Below, piece after piece: positions 52,884 through 61,767 of a DNA stretch of 64,000 bases. The translations under genes and the position numbers were made by a program. Every line of letters begins with the position of its first letter. Position 1 is the stretch's first letter. The notes below the pieces were generated by a model. It searched no databases. It had not been told where the DNA came from and was given only the letters and a program-made list of their open reading frames with translations. Origin of the DNA: Bradyrhizobium sp. Ash2021 (lineage in GTDB: Bacteria > Pseudomonadota > Alphaproteobacteria > Rhizobiales > Xanthobacteraceae); NCBI RefSeq assembly GCF_031202265.1, contig NZ_CP100604.1, positions 8,352,501-8,416,500 of the forward strand, read 5' to 3'.

Positions 52884-54080
52884 ATGTCCAAATCATTCCG
52901 CACCCTCGATGACGTCGACGTAAGGGGCAAGCGCGTGCTGCTGCGCGTCGACCTCAACGTTCCCATGGAGAACGGCCGCGTCACCGACGCCACGAGACTC
53001 GAGCGCGTCGCGCCGACCATCACCGAAATCTCCGGCAAGGGCGGCAAGGTCATCCTGCTGGCACATTTCGGCCGGCCCAAGGGACGCGATCCCAAGGAAT
53101 CACTGAAGCCCGTTGCTGACGCGCTTTCACAGGTCATCAAGCAGCCGGTCGCCTTCGCGGAGGATTGCGTTGGTGAAGCCGCCGCCAAGGCCGTCGATGC
53201 GATGAAGGATGGCGACATCCTTTGTCTCGAAAACACCCGCTTCCACAAAGAGGAAGAAAAGAACGATCCGGCGTTCGTCGCCGAGCTCGCAAAGCTTGGC
53301 GACATCTGGGTCAACGACGCGTTCTCGGCGGCGCACCGCGCGCATGCTTCGACCGAAGGGCTCGGCCACAAGCTGCCGGCCTTTGCCGGCCGCACTATGC
53401 AGGCCGAACTCGACGCGCTCGGCAAGGCGCTGGAGGCGCCGACCAAGCCGGTGATTGCGATCATCGGCGGCGCAAAGGTTTCCACCAAGATCGATCTGTT
53501 GGAAAACCTCGTCAGCAAGGTCGACGCACTGGTGATCGGCGGCGGCATGGCCAACACCTTCCTGCATGCCCAAGGTGTCGGCGTCGGCAAATCGCTGGCG
53601 GAAAAAGATCTCGCAGCCACGGCGCTGCGAATCATGGAAAAGGCCGAGGCCGCCAACTGCGCGATCATCCTGCCGGTGGACGCCGTGGTCGCCTATCATT
53701 TCGCGGCCAATTCGCCCTCGCACGCCTATGGGCTGGACGCCATTCCGGCCGACGGCATGATCCTCGATGTCGGCCCGCAATCGATCGCGCGGATCCATGC
53801 CGCAATCGACGATGCCGCAACGCTGGTCTGGAACGGCCCGCTCGGGGCGTTCGAAATGACCCCGTTCGACCGCGGCACCGTGGTGGCGGCCAAGCATGCA
53901 GCCGAGCGGACCAAGGCGAAGAAGCTGGTCTCGGTCGCCGGCGGCGGCGACACCGTCGCGGCGCTGAACCAGGCCGGCGTGGCCGGCGATTTTTCCTATG
54001 TTTCGACCGCAGGTGGTGCGTTTCTTGAATGGATGGAAGGCAAACCGTTGCCCGGCGTCGAAGTTCTAAAATTACGCTAG
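52884..54080 (+). CDS. pgk: Phosphoglycerate kinase
   Basis: 398-residue glycolytic kinase. The substrate loop is [20 protein letters not shown], followed by [20 protein letters not shown], then [20 protein letters not shown] and [20 protein letters not shown]. The C terminus has [20 protein letters not shown] then [18 protein letters not shown] with the nucleotide-binding Gly/Thr residues. It lies between gap and the class II aldolase. Confidence 0.98.
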   Translation: MSKSFRTLDDVDVRGKRVLLRVDLNVPMENGRVTDATRLERVAPTITEISGKGGKVILLAHFGRPKGRDPKESLKPVADALSQVIKQPVAFAEDCVGEAAAKAVDAMKDGDILCLENTRFHKEEEKNDPAFVAELAKLGDIWVNDAFSAAHRAHASTEGLGHKLPAFAGRTMQAELDALGKALEAPTKPVIAIIGGAKVSTKIDLLENLVSKVDALVIGGGMANTFLHAQGVGVGKSLAEKDLAATALRIMEKAEAANCAIILPVDAVVAYHFAANSPSHAYGLDAIPADGMILDVGPQSIARIHAAIDDAATLVWNGPLGAFEMTPFDRGTVVAAKHAAERTKAKKLVSVAGGGDTVAALNQAGVAGDFSYVSTAGGAFLEWMEGKPLPGVEVLKLR

Positions 54081-54081
54081 C

Positions 54082-54137
54082 AGAGCGTTTTCAAGCGAAG
54101 TGGGCACCGGTTCGCGGCGAGAAAACGCGTCAAAACA
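54082..54137. repeat. AGAGCGTTTTC ... GAAAACGCG palindromic repeat
   Basis: Inverted repeat with outer arms GCGTTTTC / GAAAACGC (54085-54092, 54121-54128) around AGCGAAGTGGGCACCGGTTC. It belongs to a family I recall as widespread in Bradyrhizobium intergenic regions. It lies between pgk and fba. Confidence 0.8.
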
Positions 54138-54192
54138 AAGAGATTTGACCAGATCGAGCGCCCAGGGCGCTGCAAAGACAGGGAGAATTCAG

Positions 54193-55260
54193 ATGGCTCG
54201 GATCACGTTGCGGCAATTGCTCGACCACGCGGCAGAGCACGATTACGGCGTACCGGCCTTCAACATCAACAATATGGAGCAGGCGCTCGCCATCATGGAC
54301 GCCGCCTCCTCGCTCGACGCTCCCGTCATCATCCAGGCCTCGCGCGGCGCGCGCTCCTACGCCAACGACATCATGCTCAAACACATGATGGATGCGGTCA
54401 CCGAGATCTATCCGCAAATTCCGGTCTGCGTGCATCTCGACCACGGCAACGGGCCCGACACCTGCATGACCGCAATCCAGGCCGGCTTCACCTCGGTCAT
54501 GATGGACGGCTCGCTGAAGGCCGACGGCAAGAGCCCGGCCGACTGGAACTACAATGTCGGCGTCACCAAGACGGTGACCGATATGGCCCATCTCGGCGGC
54601 ATCTCGGTCGAAGGCGAACTCGGCGTGCTCGGTTCGCTGGAAACCGGCATGGGCGACAAGGAAGACGGCCACGGCGCCGAAGGCAAATTGTCCCACGACC
54701 AGCTGCTGACCAATCCCGACGAAGCCGTAAAATTCGTCCGGGAGACAAAGGTCGACGCGCTGGCGATCGCGATGGGCACCTCGCACGGCGCCTACAAATT
54801 CACCCGCAAGCCGGACGGCGATATCCTCGCCATGAACGTGATCGAGGAGATTCACCGCAAGCTGCCGAACACGCATCTGGTCATGCACGGCTCCTCCTCG
54901 GTGCCGCAGGATCTGCAGGAGATCATCAACGCCAATGGCGGCAAGATGAAGCCGACCTGGGGCGTGCCGGTCTCCGAGATCCAGCGCGGCATCAAGAACG
55001 GCGTCCGCAAGATCAACATCGACACCGACAACCGGATGGCGATGACGGGGCAGATCCGCAAAGTCCTGAAAGACAATCCGGAAGAGTTCGACCCGCGCAA
55101 ATATCTCAAGCCGGCGATGGAAGCGATGGCCAAGCTGTGCAAGCAGCGGCTGCAGGAATTCAACACCGCGGGGCAAGCCGGCAAGATCAAGAAGGTGCTG
55201 ACGACGGCCGAAATGGCCAGGCGCTACAGCAAGGGCGAACTTGATCCGAGAGTAGCCTGA
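54193..55260 (+). CDS. Fructose-bisphosphate aldolase, class II (Calvin-cycle subtype)
   Basis: 355-residue zinc aldolase: [40 protein letters not shown] (metal His), [40 protein letters not shown], and [26 protein letters not shown] lies 7 nt before ATG 54193. It makes or cleaves fructose-1,6- and sedoheptulose-1,7-bisphosphate. It is followed by a class I aldolase, so the organism carries both mechanisms side by side. Confidence 0.96.
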   Translation: MARITLRQLLDHAAEHDYGVPAFNINNMEQALAIMDAASSLDAPVIIQASRGARSYANDIMLKHMMDAVTEIYPQIPVCVHLDHGNGPDTCMTAIQAGFTSVMMDGSLKADGKSPADWNYNVGVTKTVTDMAHLGGISVEGELGVLGSLETGMGDKEDGHGAEGKLSHDQLLTNPDEAVKFVRETKVDALAIAMGTSHGAYKFTRKPDGDILAMNVIEEIHRKLPNTHLVMHGSSSVPQDLQEIINANGGKMKPTWGVPVSEIQRGIKNGVRKINIDTDNRMAMTGQIRKVLKDNPEEFDPRKYLKPAMEAMAKLCKQRLQEFNTAGQAGKIKKVLTTAEMARRYSKGELDPRVA

Positions 55261-55370
55261 CCCCGCGCCATTGCGCCGCGGGGGCCGCCGGCCGCGACGA
55301 ACGTTTTCTAGGCAATTGCCCGAGAACCGCCTATTTTGGCTTGCAAGGGCAGGTGATCTGGAGAACTTCA

Positions 55371-56408
55371 ATGAATCTCGCTGACCTCAACAAGGTTGCG
55401 CTTGCCATGGTCACCCCGGGCAAGGGCATCCTCGCCGCCGACGAATCCTCAGGCACGATCAAAAAGCGTTTTGACGCCATCGGGGTCGAATCGACCGAGG
55501 AGACGCGCCGCGACTACCGGGAAATGCTGTTGCGCTCCCAGGAGGCGATGAGCAAATACATCTCGGGCGTCATCCTCTATGACGAAACCATCTGGCAGAA
55601 CGCCAAGGACGGCACGCCGCTGGTCAAACTGATCGAGCAGTCCGGTGCCATCCCCGGCATCAAGGTCGATGAGGGAACCCAGGCGTTGCCGAACTGCCCC
55701 GGCGAATTGATCACCGCCGGCCTCGACAAACTCGCCGAGCGCTTGAAGAAATATTACGAGCGCGGCGCGCGGTTCGCCAAATGGCGGGCGGTGATCGACA
55801 TCGGCGCGCACATTCCCACCATGACCGCGATCCATGTCAACGCGCATGCGCTGGCCCGCTACGCCGCATTGTGCCAGGCCGCGCAGATCGTGCCGATCGT
55901 CGAGCCGGAAGTGCTGATGGACGGCGATCACGACATCGACCGCTGCTTTGAGGTGACCCAGCACGTTCTGGACAAGACGTTCCAGGAGTTGCGTGTCCAG
56001 CGCGTCGCGCTGGAGGGCATGATCCTGAAGCCCAACATGGCGATATCAGGCAAGAAAAGCGCAAAGCGGTCGCCCGTTGAAGAGGTTGCGGAGAAAACCA
56101 TCCGGCTGCTGAAGGCGTGCGTTCCCGCCGCCGTGCCCGGTATCGCCTTTTTGTCCGGCGGACAGTCCGACGAGGAAGCAACCGCCCACCTCAACGCCAT
56201 GAACCGGATCGGCGGCCTGCCTTCTACTCTGCCCTGGCGGCTGACCTTCTCCTACGGCCGCGCGCTGCAGGCAGCGCCGCAAAAGGCGTGGTCGGGCAGG
56301 CCTGAGAACGCCGCCGCAGGCCAGCGCGCCTTTATCCACCGTGCGCGGATGAATGCGCTGGCGAGCAAGGGCGAGTGGGAAACCGGCCTGGAAAAGAAGG
56401 TCGCATAG
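55371..56408 (+). CDS. Fructose-bisphosphate aldolase, class I
   Basis: 345-residue Schiff-base aldolase: TPGKGILAADESSGTIKKRF, the acid region GARFAKWRAVIDIGAHIPTM, VPIVEPEVLMDGDHDIDRCF, and the Schiff-base Lys in VALEGMILKPNMAISGKKSA. FLSGGQSDEEATAHLNAMNR and PWRLTFSYGRALQAAPQKAW end the site. GGAG lies 8 nt before ATG 55371. It is unrelated in sequence to the class II enzyme 110 bp upstream and could provide activity under metal limitation. Confidence 0.96.
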   Translation: MNLADLNKVALAMVTPGKGILAADESSGTIKKRFDAIGVESTEETRRDYREMLLRSQEAMSKYISGVILYDETIWQNAKDGTPLVKLIEQSGAIPGIKVDEGTQALPNCPGELITAGLDKLAERLKKYYERGARFAKWRAVIDIGAHIPTMTAIHVNAHALARYAALCQAAQIVPIVEPEVLMDGDHDIDRCFEVTQHVLDKTFQELRVQRVALEGMILKPNMAISGKKSAKRSPVEEVAEKTIRLLKACVPAAVPGIAFLSGGQSDEEATAHLNAMNRIGGLPSTLPWRLTFSYGRALQAAPQKAWSGRPENAAAGQRAFIHRARMNALASKGEWETGLEKKVA

Positions 56409-56410
56409 AC

Positions 56411-57091
56411 TTGGCCGCAAAACCTGTTCCGCCGCGCCCGACGCCGCGGCTCTACCTCGCAACGCCCGAAATAGACGATCCGTTGCAGCTGGCGGCCGGC
56501 CTCCCCGGCTTGCTCGCCGCCGTCGATGTCGCTGCCGTGCTGCTGCGGCTGAAACAGACCGACCAGCGCACCCTGATCTCGCGCATCAAGGCGCTGGCGC
56601 CGGTGGTCCAGGACGGCGGCGCGGCGCTGCTGCTCGATGGCCATGTCGAACTGGTGGCCCGGGCCGGCGCCGACGGCGCGCATCTGACCGGCATTGCCGC
56701 CATGGAAGACGCGCTGCCGTCGCTCAAGCCCGACCGCATCGCCGGCGTCGGCGGCCTCACCACACGGCACGATTCGATGGCTGCGGGCGAAGCCGGCGCG
56801 GACTATGTGCTGTTCGGCGAACCCGACACGCGCGGGCAGCGGCCCTCGCTGGAGGCGATCGCCGAACGCCTGCAATGGTGGGCCGAATTGTTCGAGCCGC
56901 CCTGCGTCGGCTTTGCCGCCTCGCGCGAAGAGGCCGGCGAATTCGCCGCCGCGGGAGCGGATTTCATCCTGGTCGGCGACTTCGTCTGGGCCGATCCGCG
57001 CGGCGCGGAGACGGCGCTGATCGAGGTCGAGCAGGCGATCCGGCAGGCGCACGCTACGGCGTCAGACAAAACCAGGGCGGAGCAGGGATAG
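56411..57091 (+). CDS. ThiE-like thiamine-phosphate synthase family protein
   Basis: 226-residue TIM-barrel protein: RPTPRLYLATPEIDDPLQLA, a Gly/Ala-rich core with GADGAHLTGIAAMEDALPSL, IAGVGGLTTRHDSMAAGEAG and ADYVLFGEPDTRGQR. The ThiE Gly-rich phosphate site is only partly recognisable, and several catalytic positions of true ThiE are unclear, so it may be a divergent paralogue. The start is probably TTG 56411, two bases after the aldolase stop; ATG 56375 would overlap that gene by 34 bp. Confidence 0.75.
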   Translation: MAAKPVPPRPTPRLYLATPEIDDPLQLAAGLPGLLAAVDVAAVLLRLKQTDQRTLISRIKALAPVVQDGGAALLLDGHVELVARAGADGAHLTGIAAMEDALPSLKPDRIAGVGGLTTRHDSMAAGEAGADYVLFGEPDTRGQRPSLEAIAERLQWWAELFEPPCVGFAASREEAGEFAAAGADFILVGDFVWADPRGAETALIEVEQAIRQAHATASDKTRAEQG

Positions 57092-57099
57092 CGCCGGAA

Positions 57100-58176
57100 A
57101 TGAAACTCCTGCGTCCCATATCGATCTTCGCGGGTTGCCTGATGCTGGCGGCCGGCGCATCGGCGCAAATCCAGCTCACACCGCCGGCAGCCCAAACGCC
57201 GCCGAGCAAACCGGCCGCCAGGAAAGAGACACCAAAGCCAAAAGCGGCGGCGGCGGCCAAGAAACCCGCGGCAACGCCAAAACCAGCGGCGACGCCGACC
57301 CCCACCCCCACGCCGACGCCCACCTTCGACGATCCCAATGTCGATTCCGTCTACGGCGCCTATCAGCGCGGCCTCTACAAGACCACGTTCGATCTCGCGA
57401 CCACGCGCGCGCAATATGCGCGCGACCCGAAGGCGATGACCATGCTGGGCGAACTCTACGCCAACGCGCTCGGCGTCAAGCGTGACTACGCGAAAGCCGC
57501 TGAATGGTATCAGCGCGCCGCCGACGGCGGCGACCGCGAGGGCATGTTCGCGCTGGCCATGATGCGGCTCGCCGGCCGCGGTGGTCCGGTCAACCGCGAG
57601 GAAGCGGTAAAGTTGCTGGCGTCGTCAGCAAAACTCGGCAACCCAAAGGCGGCCTATAATCTCGCGCTGCTTTATCTCGACGGTCAGACGCTGCCGCAGG
57701 ACCTCAAGCGCGCCGCCGAGCTGCTGCGCGTCGCCGCCGACGCCGGCAGTCCCGAGGCGCAATATGCGCTCGCGACCTTCTACAAGGAGGGCACCGGCGT
57801 CCCGAAGGACATCGACAAGGCGGTGCGGCTGTTGCAGGCCGCCTCGCTCGCCGACAATGTCGATGCCGAAGTCGAATATGCCATTGCGCTCTACAACGGC
57901 ACCGGCACGCCGAAGAACCAGGCCGCCGGCGTCGCGCTGCTGCGCAAGGCAGCCCGGCAAAACAGCCCGATCGCGCAGAACCGCCTCGCCCGCGTGCTGG
58001 TAAGCGGACAGGGCGCGCCGATGGACAAGATCGAGGGCCTGAAATGGCACATCGTCGCCAAAACCGCCGGCAAAGGCGACCTGGAGCTGGACGAGGCGCT
58101 GGCGAACCTCAGCGCCGAGGATCGCGCCAAGGCCGAGGAAGCTGCGCGCAAATGGATCGGCAAAGACGTCAAATGA
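57100..58176 (+). CDS. Exported Sel1-repeat (TPR-like) protein
   Basis: 358-residue protein. It has a signal peptide (LRPISIFAGCLMLAAGASAQ) and a Pro/Ala/Lys/Thr-rich linker (KAAAAAKKPAATPKPAATPT, ~residues 35-75). Five or six Sel1 repeats follow (MLGELYANALGVKRDYAKAA, EWYQRAADGGDREGMFALAM, AAYNLALLYLDGQTLPQDLK, AQYALATFYKEGTGVPKDID). The periplasmic location suggests scaffolding of envelope or regulatory proteins. It is 8 bp after the ThiE-like gene. Confidence 0.9.
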   Translation: MKLLRPISIFAGCLMLAAGASAQIQLTPPAAQTPPSKPAARKETPKPKAAAAAKKPAATPKPAATPTPTPTPTPTFDDPNVDSVYGAYQRGLYKTTFDLATTRAQYARDPKAMTMLGELYANALGVKRDYAKAAEWYQRAADGGDREGMFALAMMRLAGRGGPVNREEAVKLLASSAKLGNPKAAYNLALLYLDGQTLPQDLKRAAELLRVAADAGSPEAQYALATFYKEGTGVPKDIDKAVRLLQAASLADNVDAEVEYAIALYNGTGTPKNQAAGVALLRKAARQNSPIAQNRLARVLVSGQGAPMDKIEGLKWHIVAKTAGKGDLELDEALANLSAEDRAKAEEAARKWIGKDVK

Positions 58177-58265
58177 CGCCTTGACGGCGCCGTTTCGAGA
58201 GGGCACCCAGTCCAAGCCCCGGCGGCACCGAGCCGCCTGTCTCCGACCCCCTTAAGCCCCAGAAC

Positions 58266-59060
58266 ATGCTGTCTTCCGCCCTCATCAACGTCATGGTCAA
58301 GGCCGCGCGCCGCGCCGGCCGCAGCCTCAGTCGCGACCTCGGCGAAATCGAGAATCTGCAGGTGTCGCTGAAGGGTCCGGCGAATTTCGTCTCGCTCGCC
58401 GACAAGCGCGCCGAGGAAATGCTCTACGCGGATCTCGCCAAGTCGCGGCCGGGTTATGGCTTCATCGGCGAGGAAGGCGGCAATCGCGAAGGCGCCGACA
58501 AGAGCCACACCTGGATCGTCGATCCCCTGGACGGCACCACCAACTTCCTGCACGGCATTCCGCAATTTGCGATCTCGATCGGCCTGCAGCGCGAGGGCAC
58601 CATCATTGCGGGGGTGATCTACAATCCCGCCAATGACGAGCTCTACATCGCCGAGCGCGGCAAGGGCGCGTTCCTCAACGACCAGCGGCTGCGCGTCGCC
58701 GGCCGCCGCAAGCTCGACGAATGCGTGGTGGCCTGCGGCCTGCCCCATATCGGGCGCGGCGATCACGAATTGGCGCTCCGCGAAATGGCCGTCCTCCAGA
58801 ACAAGGTCGCAGGCTTCCGCCGCTTCGGCGCCGCCTCCCTCGACATGGCCTTCGTTGCCGCCGGCCGCCTCGACGGCTACTGGGAGCGCAATTTGCAGCC
58901 CTGGGACATGGCCGCCGGCCAGATCATGATCCGCGAAGCCGGCGGCGTGGTCTCGGGCATGCAGGGCAGCGACGATCCGCTGAAGACGGGAGACGTCATC
59001 TGCGGCAATGAGTTCGTGCACGGGGAATTGGTGAAGATACTGAAGCCGCTGGGGAAGTGA
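58266..59060 (+). CDS. Inositol monophosphatase family protein (SuhB-like)
   Basis: 264-residue Mg-dependent phosphatase. VKAARRAGRSLSRDLGEIEN opens the fold. Metal site motifs are GFIGEEGGN, TWIVDPLDGTTNFLHGIPQF (WxVDPxDGTTNF), and FGAASLDMAFVAAGRLDGYW, then NLQPWDMAAGQIMIREAGGV. The family acts on inositol phosphates or related sugars; SuhB also binds RNA polymerase in enterobacteria. Confidence 0.95.
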   Translation: MLSSALINVMVKAARRAGRSLSRDLGEIENLQVSLKGPANFVSLADKRAEEMLYADLAKSRPGYGFIGEEGGNREGADKSHTWIVDPLDGTTNFLHGIPQFAISIGLQREGTIIAGVIYNPANDELYIAERGKGAFLNDQRLRVAGRRKLDECVVACGLPHIGRGDHELALREMAVLQNKVAGFRRFGAASLDMAFVAAGRLDGYWERNLQPWDMAAGQIMIREAGGVVSGMQGSDDPLKTGDVICGNEFVHGELVKILKPLGK

Positions 59061-59185
59061 GCCGCAGCTAACATGCGCGGGCTCAACCTGCGCATCCATC
59101 GTCTTCGCGAGAGTCCTTGCTCGATGGATTGCCGGGTCTCTGATCTCAAGACGCGCTCCGCACTTTTGCCCGGCAACATGAGCGA

Positions 59186-60211
59186 CTACGCCGCCCTCAT
59201 CCGGTAATGGCTGACGCCCCACTCGCTGCCGTCGGCGTAACCGAACAAGCCTGATGTCGCGAGGAAGAACCAACGCCAGCGGCGCATCCACAAAGCGGTG
59301 TCGTCGCCATAGACTTCGCGGAGAATGCCTTCGATCTCGTCGCGGTGCGCATCGAAATTCACCAGCCAGTCCTGGGCGGTGCGCTGGTAATGCGTGCCGC
59401 TCCAGCGCCATTCCTTCTCGATCCTGAGCAGATCGGCATATTGGCGGATCAAATGATGGCTCGGCATCACGCGGCCAACGAAGAAATGCTGCGCGATCCA
59501 GTCCTCGGCATCGGCGCGGTCGAACAGATAGGCGCCGGAGCGATGGGTGAAGATGTGCATGAAGAAACGGCCGTCGGGCTTCAGCCATGAACGAACACCC
59601 GTCATCAGTTCGCGCCAGTTCATCATGTGTTCGAACATCTCGACCGAGACGATACGGTCGAACTGCGCGTTCGCGTCGAACACATTCATGTCAGCGGTGA
59701 CGACGCGCAGATTTGGCAATCCGCGTTTCGCCGCTTCGCGCTCGATATGTTCGCGCTGCGAATTCGAATTCGACACCGCCGTCACCTCTGAGCGCGGAAA
59801 TTGCCGCGCCATCCACAGCGACAGCGAGCCCCAACCGCAGCCGAGTTCGAGGATCGACTGTCCATCGAAGAGATCGGCATGCTCGACGGTCTGGCGCAGC
59901 GATTCTTCCTCGGCCTCCCGCAGCGTGGTGGCCGGCTCCCTGTAGAAGCACGACGAATATTTGCGATTGGGGCCGAGCACATGGGCGAAGAACGCCGCCG
60001 GCACTTCGTAACGCTGGACATTGGCTTCGTCGGTATGTTCGGCAATCGCACGGGCCGCCATCTCGTCGGCAAACCAGGCGTCGCTTTCGGCATTGCCGGT
60101 GGCGAGTTTGGTGGCGGTGCGCGAGCACAGCCGGTGGATCGCGGCGCGGATGATGACGTCCGGCAGCGGTACCCGTTCGGCGGTGCCGATGATGGTCGAG
60201 ACGAAGCTCAT
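59186..60211 (-). CDS. CFA-synthase-like SAM-dependent methyltransferase
   Basis: 341-residue methyltransferase of the cyclopropane-fatty-acyl-phospholipid synthase family. The SAM motif is QSILELGCGWGSLSLWMARQ, followed by SNSQREHIEREAAKRGLPNL, VVTADMNVFDANAQFDRIVS, and FMHIFTHRSGAYLFDRADAE. It is shorter and more divergent than canonical Cfa and is often found with a DUF1295 gene, here broken just upstream. GGAG lies about 8 nt before the ATG. The lipid substrate is unproven. Confidence 0.88.
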   Translation of the reverse strand: MSFVSTIIGTAERVPLPDVIIRAAIHRLCSRTATKLATGNAESDAWFADEMAARAIAEHTDEANVQRYEVPAAFFAHVLGPNRKYSSCFYREPATTLREAEEESLRQTVEHADLFDGQSILELGCGWGSLSLWMARQFPRSEVTAVSNSNSQREHIEREAAKRGLPNLRVVTADMNVFDANAQFDRIVSVEMFEHMMNWRELMTGVRSWLKPDGRFFMHIFTHRSGAYLFDRADAEDWIAQHFFVGRVMPSHHLIRQYADLLRIEKEWRWSGTHYQRTAQDWLVNFDAHRDEIEGILREVYGDDTALWMRRWRWFFLATSGLFGYADGSEWGVSHYRMRAA

Positions 60212-60441
60212 GTGACCACTCCCTTCATTTTGAGCACGATCTTTTCCGAAAACCGGCCTCCACTGGCGCGCGCGACCGGCCACAGCGCGCTGCCGGCGCC
60301 GGTGAGGCCGAGCGAGAAGGTCCAGATGGTGTCGACCCAGCCGGAATTGCCGTTGCGCTGCTGCACCAGCAAGGCGCCAGCCATCAGGATCGTCAGCGAA
60401 ACGGCGATGGCGCCCCGCGCTTCCAGATACAAAATGGTCAC
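60208..60441 (-). pseudogene. Truncated DUF1295 (steroid-reductase-like) membrane protein gene
   Basis: 77-codon frame with two hydrophobic helices and the DUF1295 signature NSGWVDTIWTFSLGLTGAGS followed by ALWPVARA. Full-length members are ~250-280 aa. After ARA the frame reads through a piece of the palindromic repeat family (60232-60264), giving SGGRFSEKIVLK, then ends overlapping the methyltransferase ATG by 4 bp. The repeat appears to mark the point where the gene lost its 3' three quarters. Confidence 0.7.
60232..60264. repeat. Half copy of the GAGCATGATC palindromic repeat
   Basis: GAGCACGATCTTTTCCGAAA then ACCGGCCTCCACT matches the left arm and centre of the units at 8361-8482 with few changes; the right arm is missing. 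It forms the last codons of the truncated DUF1295 frame. Confidence 0.8.
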
Positions 60442-60613
60442 GCAAAATCCCGCTTGGGTGGGCTAAGATTCCGAACGCCACGATATACGCCTGAAACAAA
60501 GCCGGCTTTCAGCCTGAAGTTCCCGGCCGGCCGGCCTGAATCAGGGCTTTCCAGCTTTTTTCCCCCCGCCGCTGTGCCATATTGGTGGCCGAAACCGAAT
60601 CTTCGCAACGGAT

Positions 60614-61621
60614 ATGCCCGCAATGCCCGCAAGCTCCGCCGCCCGCTCCGAAATGGAGATCGAACTGAGCAAGTTGTCCTCGCCGCGGATCTTTCTGGTG
60701 CGGATGCTGGTGTTTCTGGTGCTGTGCGCGCTCGTTACGATTGTGCTTTACAAGCAGATCATCAACGCCTTCTTCGCCAATCCCGGCCTCAACGCACTGA
60801 TCGGCATGGTGCTTTTGATCGGCACCATCCTGTCGTTCCGGCAGGTGATCCGGCTCTATCCCGAAGTGGCATGGGTCAATAATTTCCGCATCGCCGATCC
60901 CGGCCTCGCGATCGACCGGCGTCCGAGGCTGCTGGCGCCGATGGCGGCGATCCTGGGCGGCGAGCGCACCGGGCGGATGTCGATCTCGCAGCAGACCATG
61001 CGGCATTTGCTGGATTCGATCGCGACAAGGCTGGACGAAGCCCGCGACATCTCCCGCTACATGACGGGTTTGCTGGTCTTCCTCGGCCTGCTCGGCACCT
61101 TCTGGGGCCTGATCGAGACCGTGGGTTCCGTCGGCAAGGTGATCGACGGGCTGAAAGTCGGCGGCGACGCGGGCGCCCTGTTCGATACCCTGAAGGAGGG
61201 TCTCGCCGCGCCGCTCGGCGGCATGGGCATTTCGTTCTCGTCCTCGCTGTTTGGTCTCGCTGGCTCGCTGATCCTCGGCTTCCTCGATCTGCAATCGAGC
61301 CAGGCCCAGAACCGCTTCTATACCGATCTCGAGGACTGGCTTGCCTCGACCGTGCGCGAATATTCCGGCGAGGGTGCCGCCGGCGTCAGCGGCGAGTTGC
61401 AGCATGCGATGGAAAAGCTGCGTGCCGTCGTCGAGGAAGGCGGCGGCACCCGTGGCACGACCGCAGCGATGGCCAATCTCGCCGAAGCGATTCAGGGCCT
61501 GGTCGCGCATATGCGCACCGAGCAGCAGATGATCCGCGAATGGGCCGACGGTCAGGGCGAGCAAAACCGCGAGATCAAGAAGCTGCTGGAGCGGATCGCC
61601 CGGCAGCCCGAGAAGAGTTAG
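60614..61621 (+). CDS. MotA/TolQ/ExbB-like proton channel family protein
   Basis: 335-residue membrane protein with helices MLVFLVLCALVTIVLYKQII, GLNALIGMVLLIGTILSFRQ, YMTGLLVFLGLLGTFWGLIE, and GGMGISFSSSLFGLAGSLIL. The GLLGTFWGLIETV pattern is the MotA/ExbB channel motif. The C-terminal ~80 residues are a cytoplasmic coiled coil (LQHAMEKLRAVVEEGGGTRG). With the OmpA-like partner downstream it should form a proton-driven envelope motor; it lacks features of flagellar MotA. A 116-bp hairpin repeat separates the two genes. Confidence 0.88.
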   Translation: MPAMPASSAARSEMEIELSKLSSPRIFLVRMLVFLVLCALVTIVLYKQIINAFFANPGLNALIGMVLLIGTILSFRQVIRLYPEVAWVNNFRIADPGLAIDRRPRLLAPMAAILGGERTGRMSISQQTMRHLLDSIATRLDEARDISRYMTGLLVFLGLLGTFWGLIETVGSVGKVIDGLKVGGDAGALFDTLKEGLAAPLGGMGISFSSSLFGLAGSLILGFLDLQSSQAQNRFYTDLEDWLASTVREYSGEGAAGVSGELQHAMEKLRAVVEEGGGTRGTTAAMANLAEAIQGLVAHMRTEQQMIREWADGQGEQNREIKKLLERIARQPEKS

Positions 61622-61633
61622 AGCAACGATATC

Positions 61634-61749
61634 GTGCCCCGGACGCAGCGCAGCGCGAAGCGGTGCGCTGCAGAGCCGGGGCCCACAAGAAAGTCACCAG
61701 GTCCCGGCTCTGCGGAGCAGCGTTACACGCTGCACCGCGTCCGGGACAC
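61634..61749. repeat. Long imperfect hairpin repeat, family B (copy 3 of 3)
   Basis: Starts GTGCCCCGGACGCAGCGCA and ends CTGCACCGCGTCCGGGACAC, with inner CAGAGCCGGGGCCC and GGTCCCGGCTCTG arms. It lies inside what looks like a two-gene operon and may tune expression of the second gene. Confidence 0.88.
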
Positions 61750-61767
61750 GATACCGGAGAATCTTGA

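Noticed and set aside
55290-55340. ACGTTCGTCGCGG on the minus strand after the class II aldolase
   Set aside because: No TGTCGG hexamer at the right spacing and no minus-strand gene downstream.
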